This document shows, one piece after another, positions 16,359 to 23,561 of a stretch of DNA of 64,000 bases. The first letter of the stretch is position 1. Each line of letters opens with the position of its first letter. The notes under the pieces are model-generated. The model was not told the origin of the DNA, did not search any database, and saw nothing but the letters and a program-made list of their open reading frames with translations. The DNA is from Carnimonas bestiolae (GTDB lineage Bacteria; Pseudomonadota; Gammaproteobacteria; Pseudomonadales; Halomonadaceae), in NCBI RefSeq assembly GCF_051251125.1, contig NZ_JBPCZL010000005.1. One strand, 5' to 3'. The translations under genes and the position numbers were made by a program.

Positions 16359-17177
16359 TTGGCCAAGATCATAGTAGTGACATCGGGAAAGGGCGGCGTT
16401 GGTAAAACCACCAGCGCAGCCGCTATCGCCACCGGGCTGGCACAGCGCGGCAAAAAAACCATCGTGATCGATTTCGACGTGGGCCTGCGTAACCTTGATT
16501 TGATCATGGGCTGCGAGCGCCGCGTTGTCTACGACCTGATTAACGTTATCCAGGGCGAAGCCGGGCTGAATCAAGCAATGATTCGCGACAAGCGCATCGA
16601 TAACCTCTACGTCCTGCCTGCTTCTCAAACGCGGGATAAAGACGCACTTACGCTCGAAGGCGTTGAGCGGGTACTCGACACGCTGAAAGAAGACTTCGAC
16701 TTCATCATCTGTGATTCGCCGGCCGGTATTGAGCGCGGTGCCCAGCTCGCCATGTACTTCGCCGATGAAGCAGTGGTCGTCACTAACCCTGAAGTCTCCT
16801 CGGTACGTGACTCCGACCGTATTCTGGGGCTGTTAAGCTCGAAGACGCGTCGCGCCGAGCAAGGGGGCGATCCGCTCAAGGAGCACCTCTTGATCACTCG
16901 CTACTCGCCGAACCGCGTCACCAGCGGCGATATGCTTAATCTGGAAGATATTCGCGAGATTCTATCGATCCCGCTGCTGGGGCTGATTCCCGAGTCGGAA
17001 GCCGTGTTGCGCGCTTCCAACCAGGGCGTGCCGGTCACTCATGACCACGACAGCGATGCCGGTCAGGCATACGGCGATACCGTCGATCGCCTGCTGGGCG
17101 AAGACCGTCCGTTGCGCTTCCATGAAGAGCAGAAACGTGGGTTCTTGAGCCGTGTGTTCGGAGGGGGTCGTCGGTGA
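16359..17177 (+). CDS. minD: Septum site-determining ATPase MinD
   Basis: 272 aa. The start is a TTG at 16359, giving (M)AKIIVVTSGKGGVGKTT, the standard MinD N-terminus, with AGGAAA 6 bp upstream; the in-frame upstream extension has no family resemblance. The deviant Walker A KGGVGKTT, switch FDVGLRNLDLIMG, Walker B-like FIICDSPAGIERG and a C-terminal amphipathic tail (KRGFLSRVFGGG) for membrane binding are all present. It recruits MinC to the membrane and oscillates with MinE. It overlaps minE by 4 bp. Confidence 0.96.
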   Translation: MAKIIVVTSGKGGVGKTTSAAAIATGLAQRGKKTIVIDFDVGLRNLDLIMGCERRVVYDLINVIQGEAGLNQAMIRDKRIDNLYVLPASQTRDKDALTLEGVERVLDTLKEDFDFIICDSPAGIERGAQLAMYFADEAVVVTNPEVSSVRDSDRILGLLSSKTRRAEQGGDPLKEHLLITRYSPNRVTSGDMLNLEDIREILSIPLLGLIPESEAVLRASNQGVPVTHDHDSDAGQAYGDTVDRLLGEDRPLRFHEEQKRGFLSRVFGGGRR

Positions 17178-17431
17178 GACTGCTTGATTTCTTAAGGGGT
17201 GAGAACAAGAAGTCTGCGTCCGTTGCCAAGGAGCGGCTGCAGATTATTGTCGCGCACCAGCGCGGTCAGCGCGGCCAGCCCGACTACATGCCCATGCTTG
17301 AGCGAGAACTGCTCGAGGTGATTCGTCGCTACGTTGAAGTAGACGACGATGCCATTAACATCAGCCTTGATCGTGACGCTGACTGCTCGGTGCTCGAGCT
17401 CAACGTGACGCTTCCCAATCAGGAAGGCTGA
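17174..17431 (+). CDS. minE: Cell division topological specificity factor MinE
   Basis: 85 aa with a GTG start overlapping the minD stop (GTGA). The N-terminal membrane/anti-MinCD part (LLDFLRGENKKSASVAKERL) and the dimerisation part (LERELLEVIRRYV) are as in other MinE proteins. It stimulates MinD ATPase and restricts MinC to the poles. Confidence 0.95.
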   Translation: MRLLDFLRGENKKSASVAKERLQIIVAHQRGQRGQPDYMPMLERELLEVIRRYVEVDDDAINISLDRDADCSVLELNVTLPNQEG

Positions 17432-17501
17432 CGCCCTGGCGATCGGCGCCCATGGCGCTGGTCGCTCTCTTCCCCGCCTCTCATGCGTTAGGTAGCAAGC
17501 T

Positions 17502-18965
17502 GTGTCAGAGCCTACTTTCCTGTTCCACGATTACGAAACCTTCGGGACAGATCCGCGGCGGGATCGTCCTTCCCAGTTTGCCGCCATTCGAACTGACGCT
17601 GATTTCAATCCGATCGGTGAACCGGAGGTGCTCTACTGTCGTCAGGCAGAAGATTACCTACCGCACCCCATGGCGTGCCTGATTACGGGTATTACCCCGC
17701 AGCAGGCCAACCGTCGCGGCGTGCCCGAGATGGAATTTGCCGAGCGGATTAATGAACTGATGAGCGTGGCGGGCACTTGCTCGGTAGGCTATAACTCGCT
17801 GCGTTTCGACGACGAGGTGTCGCGGCATCTGTTCTATCGCAACCTGCTCGACCCCTATGCTCGCGAATGGCAAAACGGCAATTCACGCTGGGATTTGATC
17901 GATGCGGTGCGCACCTTCTACGCACTGCGGCCGGAAGGTATCGAATGGCCGATGCGCGAGGATGCCCAAGGGCGGCGCGTCCCCAGCTTCAAGCTGGATC
18001 AGCTGTCGGTAGCCAACGGTATCGAACACGCTGACGCTCACGACGCGCTGGCGGATGTGCGTGCCACCATCGAAATGGCCAAGCTGCTGAAATCGTTTAA
18101 CGCCAAGCTGTTTTCCCACCTGTTGGGGCTGCGCGACAAGCACCGTGTTAACAGTTTGCTGGACATCGGTGCGCGCAAGCCGATGGTGCACATCTCGCGG
18201 CGCTATCCTGCGGCACGCGGCTGCTGTGCGCTGATCGCACCGCTGGCACGCCATCCCAGCAACGCCAATGGCGTGATCGTGGCGGATTTGTCGGTTGACC
18301 CCGAGCCGCTGCTATCGCTGTCGGTCGAAGAGATTCGTGAGCGCGTGTTTGTAAGTCGCGAAGAGCTGTCGGAAGGTGTTGAGCGGATTCCGCTCAAGGT
18401 GGTGCAGGTCAATCAAAGCCCTGTGTTGCTGCCGATCAACACCCTCGATGCGACGGCTGCCGAGCGTTTGAATATCGACCGCGATCAGGCGCAGCAGCAT
18501 TGGCAAGCGCTTGCCTCAGCAACCGATTTGGCCGACAAGGTGGCGGCGGTATTTTCGGGTGGCTATCAGGGTTCAGTGGATGACCCCGATCTCATGCTCT
18601 ATTCGGGGGCTTTCTTTAGTAAGGATGACAAAGCGGCCATGGCGCAGGTGCATCAGCATCACGGCTGGGATCTGGTAGACCTAACGCCGTCGTTTCAGGA
18701 TCCTCGCCTTGAGGAAATGCTATTCAGAATGCGCGCGCGCAGTTATCCCGACACCCTGGAAGGCGAAGAGCGCGAACGCTGGGACGCCCTGCGCTGGGAG
18801 CGTTTCAACTCTTCGCAGCTGTCGTCACTAACGCTGCAAGCGTTCGCGCGCGAAATAGAGCGACTTAACCAAACGCTGTCGGCGGAGGACGAGCGTCAGC
18901 GTCGGTTGCTGGAAGAGCTGGCGATTCACGTTGAGGCGATCATGCCCGCGCAGGCGTTCGGCTAG
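17502..18965 (+). CDS. sbcB: Exodeoxyribonuclease I (SbcB)
   Basis: 487 aa, 3'-5' exonuclease on single-stranded DNA (E. coli 475 aa). The DEDDh exonuclease motifs are visible: FHDYETFGTDP, GYNSLRFDDEVSRHLFYRN and EHADAHDALADV. The C-terminal SH3-like and helical extensions include ISRRYPAARGCCALIAPLA. The start is GTG at 17502 with AGG upstream. It follows minE by 70 bp and ends 3 bp before a convergent lipoprotein gene, with no terminator visible between them. Confidence 0.95.
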   Translation: MSEPTFLFHDYETFGTDPRRDRPSQFAAIRTDADFNPIGEPEVLYCRQAEDYLPHPMACLITGITPQQANRRGVPEMEFAERINELMSVAGTCSVGYNSLRFDDEVSRHLFYRNLLDPYAREWQNGNSRWDLIDAVRTFYALRPEGIEWPMREDAQGRRVPSFKLDQLSVANGIEHADAHDALADVRATIEMAKLLKSFNAKLFSHLLGLRDKHRVNSLLDIGARKPMVHISRRYPAARGCCALIAPLARHPSNANGVIVADLSVDPEPLLSLSVEEIRERVFVSREELSEGVERIPLKVVQVNQSPVLLPINTLDATAAERLNIDRDQAQQHWQALASATDLADKVAAVFSGGYQGSVDDPDLMLYSGAFFSKDDKAAMAQVHQHHGWDLVDLTPSFQDPRLEEMLFRMRARSYPDTLEGEERERWDALRWERFNSSQLSSLTLQAFAREIERLNQTLSAEDERQRRLLEELAIHVEAIMPAQAFG

Positions 18966-18968
18966 CGC

Positions 18969-19457
18969 CTACTGCCGCCGCAGTGCATCGATGCGGGTCA
19001 GGCGCATGCTGACCGGCGTATCGAAAATAAGCAGCGTACCCTCCAAATGCTGGCCGTCCTCGGTCAGTCTCAATGGGCACTTGTTTCCCGATTCGCACAG
19101 CGTGCCGTGATCGCCGCGCAGCATCGGGAAGGCGCGGCCAAACTGCCACCATTGCCGCTCTTTGCCATCTTCCCCGCGCGCAGTAATCAACGTCGCCATC
19201 TGACGCCAGTTGGCATTGCTGGGCTGATCCGCAGTGGCAGGTACGCGTACCGTTTGATCGAGCTGATAGTTACGCGTGCCCATGCCGCTGTTCTGCCAAC
19301 TGATATCGAGATACACGTAAGCTTTGCCCATCGAACTGCCCGGTACCTCTACCGGCTTGTCCAGCTTCCACTGTCCGACACGCTGATCAGCGCTGATCGG
19401 ATTGCAGCCTGCCAGCACTCCACATAGCGCTAGCCCCGCGAGACAGCGCCAGTTCAT
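18969..19457 (-). CDS. Putative lipoprotein of the copper operon
   Basis: 162 aa. Lipoprotein signal with lipobox LAGC (cysteine at residue 18). The remainder, rich in Trp/Arg and with one later Cys pair (CESGNKC), matches no family I recognise. Its start overlaps the end of the DUF5134-like gene by 4 bp (19454-19457), placing it last in the copA operon. A role at the cell envelope in copper handling is possible only by context. Confidence 0.6.
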   Translation of the reverse strand: MNWRCLAGLALCGVLAGCNPISADQRVGQWKLDKPVEVPGSSMGKAYVYLDISWQNSGMGTRNYQLDQTVRVPATADQPSNANWRQMATLITARGEDGKERQWWQFGRAFPMLRGDHGTLCESGNKCPLRLTEDGQHLEGTLLIFDTPVSMRLTRIDALRRQ

Positions 19458-20083
19458 AGCGTTACGCCTATCATCGTCAGCATGCCGAGTGCCATCGCCG
19501 CTTGGCTGAGCTCTTCCACGACAACCCGATGCCGGTTGATTACCCTTACGCAGCTTTTCAGCAGGTAGTAGAGCGTGCTCAGCGTGAATACAAAGATCCA
19601 GGCTTGGCCGATCACCTCGCGATAGCGCGACAGCAAAGAGGAAGATGGCTGAGCCATGTGATGAGCGTCATGGGACATCGCATGATGGGCGTGATGTGCC
19701 ATTCCGCTCATATCACTCATGCCGGCCATGCTGGCCATATCCAGCAGCATCCACGCCATCGCCGCCATCATCAGGGCGTGATAGCCCATCGATAAGCGAG
19801 TCAGGTTGCGGTGCGGATCATCAGTTGCACAGCAGCCACCGCTAATACCAAGCCACACGAACCATAGCGTTGCCACGCTAAACAGCACCACTTGCGGCAA
19901 GGCAGGCAACTGGTGTCCCCATGGCCAACTCATCGCCAGCATCGCTAATGACATCAGCAGGTGCCATAGGTGGCAGTAGCGAAGAATGGAGCGCTCTGGC
20001 CTGATAATGCGGTAGGCAGAATCGATGGCAGCGAACGCAAACAGCGCGGTAATCAGCCAGCGCAGCCAATCTGACTCGATCAT
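19454..20083 (-). CDS. DUF5134-like membrane protein with His/Met-rich loop
   Basis: 209 aa from the ATG at 20083 (AGGA ribosome binding site upstream; a longer frame to 20167 overlaps copA). About six hydrophobic segments are separated by a loop (about residues 117-148) packed with Met and His (MASMAGMSDMSGMAHH and HHAMSHDAHHMA), a composition that binds copper ions. The N-terminal half resembles DUF5134 proteins. It lies 10 bp after copA and overlaps the lipoprotein gene, so a role in copper binding or transfer across the inner membrane is likely by context. Confidence 0.65.
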   Translation of the reverse strand: MIESDWLRWLITALFAFAAIDSAYRIIRPERSILRYCHLWHLLMSLAMLAMSWPWGHQLPALPQVVLFSVATLWFVWLGISGGCCATDDPHRNLTRLSMGYHALMMAAMAWMLLDMASMAGMSDMSGMAHHAHHAMSHDAHHMAQPSSSLLSRYREVIGQAWIFVFTLSTLYYLLKSCVRVINRHRVVVEELSQAAMALGMLTMIGVTL

Positions 20084-20093
20084 GGCAATATCC

Positions 20094-23000
20094 TCAAGGA
20101 GTGGTAGGGGAGTGTGCGGACGGTCCGGTATCCTTGGCCCGACGCACAATATCTCGGCGAGCGCCAAGACGCTCTAGATGGATCAGCCCAGCCTCGCGGC
20201 GATTCAGCTCGCTGGCAGATGCGTCGAATAACGTCTGAGTGGTTTCGAGGGACACATCCGCCAAACGCGCTTCACGAATCAACGCCAGGCGCCTTGTATC
20301 GTCCGCCGACGCTGGCTGCTGTGGGGCACCTTGCAACAGACCGGTGGCGATATAGTGATCGAGCATAGCGCTCGATACTGATGCGTTGGCAGCCAGTGCT
20401 TTCAATGATGTATCGCTGCTGGGCGCTGCCGTAGTTTCGTCAAAGCCGTTTTCTAACCAGCGAGTGGTGATGGTTATCGCTCGGCTGATGCGTCGCTCAA
20501 TGGCGTTGAGATCAAGTAATGGCGTGCTGCTTGTCTCGCTGAACCACGGCAACGGCTGTGGTACGGGTATATTTTCCTGAACAGCCAGTGCCAGCCAGCA
20601 CAAGCGGCTTATGTCGGCGCTGCTGGCGAAGTGCTGCAGCGCGTTGTCGAATCCGTTTTGCGCGGCCACGGCGGTAAGAGTGGCTTCCGGTACGGCGAGC
20701 ATGTGCGCTGCATCAGCAATGCGATAGGGAGCATCATCGTGGAGCAGCTCGGTGACGGCGGGCGCTCCAATGAACGGCGGCTTGAACGGGCGCAGACGCA
20801 GCGCATTCAGGACGACCAGCAGGCTGGAGAGCGCCATCACGCAGGCGGCTGCCTGTGGTGATAGCATCCACTCGAAGAAGCTGTAGTAAAGGCCGGCAGC
20901 CAGAGGAATGCAGAGAACGTTGTAGCCGAACGCCCAGCCCAGGTTCTGGCGGATATTGCGCATGGTGGCACGCGATAGCGCAATGGCGTTAAGCAGCTGG
21001 CCGGGATCGCTGTGCATAAGGATGATCTCTGCGGCATCGATGGCAACATCCGTGCCCCTGCCCACCGCGATACCGACAGTAGCGCTCGCCAGCGCCGGGG
21101 CGTCGTTAATGCCGTCGCCCGCATAGACCACCCGATGTCCCTGCGCGATCAATTGATCAATGGCCTGGTGTTTCTGGGCAGGATCAAGCCCACCTCGAGC
21201 ATCGCTCACGCCCAGTTTCTCAGCGACGGCAGCCACGGTCGTCGGGTGGTCACCGCTTAGGATCATTGGCGTAATGCCTTGCTGGGCGAGCGCCACCATG
21301 GTGCGCGCGGCGGTGGGCAGAATGCGATCGCCAATAATCGCCAGCGCGACAATGCGACCTTCCACCGCGATAAATACCGCCGTCAATCCTTGCGCAGCGG
21401 CGTTGTTGACGTCTTGCTCGAAGGGGTGGGGATCAATCTGTGCGGTGGTCATCGCGCCGCTGCCGCCTACCACAACGTGCTGACCGTTAACCGTTCCGGC
21501 GATGCCCTTGCCCGGCGTCGAGATGACCTCGGTAGCGCTAAAACCACCGATATTACGCGCTTGCGCCGCATTGATCAGCGCGCGTCCCAGCGGGTGCTCC
21601 GAGTGGCGCTCCAGCGCTGCTGCTGCGCCCAGCGCCGCCGTTTCGCTGCCGTGATAGATAATCAACCGGTGAAGTTCCGGCTTGCCGCGGGTAAGGGTGC
21701 CAGTCTTGTCGAAAATGGCGTAGTCGATGGTTTCAAGCTGCTGAAGGGCAGTGGAGCGCTGGAACAGAAGGCCGATTCGACTGCCTTCACCGCTGGCGAC
21801 CATTACTGATGTCGGCGTGGCCAGCCCCATGGCACAAGGACAAGCAATCACCAGCACGGAAATGGCGCTAACGATGCCCATCATCCAGGCCACGTTGGGA
21901 GGTGCCAGCGTTAGCCATGTGACCAGTGAGCCAACGGCAATCAATAGAATGGCCGGCACGAAACGGCGCGTAATGCGGTCGGCGAGGGATTGAATGGGCA
22001 GCTTGCTGGCGTGGGCGCGCTGCACAATCTGAATGATGCGCGACAAGGTGCTGTGTTCGCCCACCCGCGTGGCGCGGCAGGTAAAGCTGCTGCCGCAATT
22101 GATACTGCCGCTTTCGACCTGTTCGCCGCGCTGGTGAAGTACCGGCAGGGATTCGCCGGTTAGCATTGATTGATCGAGATAGGCATCGGCATCTTCGACC
22201 ACACCGTCTACGGGCAACCGTTCGCCGGGGCGAATGCGAATACGCTCGCCGCTGTTGATCTCGCTAATGGCGACTTCTTCTTCCCCCTGCGGGGTAATTC
22301 GCAGCGCTGTACTTGCTTGCATCGCCAGTAGCTTCTCGATAGCGCTGCTGGTACGGCCTTTGGCGATGGCTTCCAAATAGCGCCCAAACAGAATCAGGGT
22401 GACGATCATCGACGATGATTCGAAGTAGAGCAGATGGCTGTTTGGCGGTAATAGCTGCGGTACGAACAGAATCAGCGTCGAATATCCCCAGGCGGCACTG
22501 CTGCCGAGCATCACCAGCGAGTCCATGTTGGGGCTGCCACGCCACAGCGCGGGCACTCCGTGGCGATAAAAACGCCAGCCGGGGCCGAACTGGATTAGCG
22601 TTGCCAGTACGCACATGCCTATTGCCACCTGCCAATAAGCATTGGGAGTAAACATCAGCCAGAAGTCGAGGTCGTGAATCAGGTGACGGCCCATCTCGAT
22701 CGCCATGATGGGCGTTGCCAGTAGTGCGGCTACCAGCGTGGCAATACCGAGCCGACGGCGCTCCCTGCGAGCATCATCGACGGCGTAGTGTGAGCTTTGT
22801 CGCCCCAGTGAGCGGTAGCCGGCGCGCGCTATGGCACCGTTCAGTCGCTGTTCATCGGTGCCTTCGATGACCGAGAGATGGACGGTTCCCATGGCGACGT
22901 TAACGCTGCAGCGGCGAACTTCTTCGATCGTTTCAAACTGCTGTTCAATGGTGGTAGCACAGGCGGCACAGTACATGCCCGCTACCCGCAGATCGATGTC

Positions 23001-23228
23001 GTTGATGGCAAGCGCTATCTGCTGAGCTTCAAGGCAGTTCAGAATGTCGCCATAGCGCGCATCGGCATTCACGGTGACCGACAGCGAAGTGCGATCGCCG
23101 TTAACGTTGGCAGCAGTCACCCCGTTCAGTGAGGTGAGCGCCGCCTGAATCGAAGCGGTTCGTGAGGCCTCGAGGGGTCTAGCCAAGGGGATGTCGAGAT
23201 GCGTGAGCGTGTTGTCCTGATTGTGCAT
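20094..23228 (-). CDS. copA: Copper-exporting P-type ATPase with C-terminal MerR-like tail
   Basis: 1044 aa, P1B-type Cu(I) ATPase of the inner membrane. Residues 1-75 look like a metal-binding domain without its CxxC; a second domain keeps CAAC (87-90). Then TGES (357-360), CPC (463-465), DKTGT (507-511), SEHPL (543-547), GDGIND (704-709) and the Cu(I) signatures YN (769-770) and MALSS in the last helices. The ATPase ends near residue 820. A further 224 residues follow: YRIADAAHMLAVPEATL... (about 835-880) and SLKALAANASVSSAMLDHYI...LIREARLADVSLETTQ (about 941-1000), both resembling MerR DNA-binding domains. No Cys pair for metal sensing is in the tail. Leader of a three-gene operon. Confidence 0.92.
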   Translation of the reverse strand: MHNQDNTLTHLDIPLARPLEASRTASIQAALTSLNGVTAANVNGDRTSLSVTVNADARYGDILNCLEAQQIALAINDIDLRVAGMYCAACATTIEQQFETIEEVRRCSVNVAMGTVHLSVIEGTDEQRLNGAIARAGYRSLGRQSSHYAVDDARRERRRLGIATLVAALLATPIMAIEMGRHLIHDLDFWLMFTPNAYWQVAIGMCVLATLIQFGPGWRFYRHGVPALWRGSPNMDSLVMLGSSAAWGYSTLILFVPQLLPPNSHLLYFESSSMIVTLILFGRYLEAIAKGRTSSAIEKLLAMQASTALRITPQGEEEVAISEINSGERIRIRPGERLPVDGVVEDADAYLDQSMLTGESLPVLHQRGEQVESGSINCGSSFTCRATRVGEHSTLSRIIQIVQRAHASKLPIQSLADRITRRFVPAILLIAVGSLVTWLTLAPPNVAWMMGIVSAISVLVIACPCAMGLATPTSVMVASGEGSRIGLLFQRSTALQQLETIDYAIFDKTGTLTRGKPELHRLIIYHGSETAALGAAAALERHSEHPLGRALINAAQARNIGGFSATEVISTPGKGIAGTVNGQHVVVGGSGAMTTAQIDPHPFEQDVNNAAAQGLTAVFIAVEGRIVALAIIGDRILPTAARTMVALAQQGITPMILSGDHPTTVAAVAEKLGVSDARGGLDPAQKHQAIDQLIAQGHRVVYAGDGINDAPALASATVGIAVGRGTDVAIDAAEIILMHSDPGQLLNAIALSRATMRNIRQNLGWAFGYNVLCIPLAAGLYYSFFEWMLSPQAAACVMALSSLLVVLNALRLRPFKPPFIGAPAVTELLHDDAPYRIADAAHMLAVPEATLTAVAAQNGFDNALQHFASSADISRLCWLALAVQENIPVPQPLPWFSETSSTPLLDLNAIERRISRAITITTRWLENGFDETTAAPSSDTSLKALAANASVSSAMLDHYIATGLLQGAPQQPASADDTRRLALIREARLADVSLETTQTLFDASASELNRREAGLIHLERLGARRDIVRRAKDTGPSAHSPTTP

Positions 23229-23507
23229 GAGGCTACTCGGACTGCTTTAGACAAAGCGTTAAACAATGGGGCTCACATGGTACAGCGTTTTACGGTTGGT
23301 CGAAGAAGAAAGCGGCAGCGCTGAAGCGGGAAGCCGATCAAATTTGATGCGGCCGAGTGTATGAGTACCGCGAGTGGGGCGCAACTCGCTTTCAACACCA
23401 ATTAATATGAGTGGGACGTCAATGACGAGCAGCGATAGATCATGTGAGATCCATGGCGAAGGCTCGACGTATATGCGTGGGGTAAGCGGTGGAAAGATCG
23501 CATGAAT
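23229..23507. other. Upstream region of copA
   Basis: About 280 bp, expected to hold the copA promoter on the minus strand. I looked for a CueR-type dyad in a long-spaced promoter and did not find a clear one. No gene is seen. Confidence 0.4.
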
Positions 23508-23542
23508 AGAGCCCGTCCAACCTTAACGGAAGGACGGGCTCT
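23508..23542 (-). terminator. Hairpin downstream of protease III gene
   Basis: Perfect 11-bp stem (23508-23518 with 23532-23542), 20 bp past the ptrA stop. Only a weak T-containing tail (ATTCAT) follows on the minus strand, so the termination call is moderate. Confidence 0.6.
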
Positions 23543-23561
23543 GGTGTGAACAGTGAAGCGT

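Noticed and set aside
23229..23507. CueR-type operator before copA
   Set aside because: I searched for the long-spaced promoter dyad and found no convincing inverted repeat, so none is annotated.
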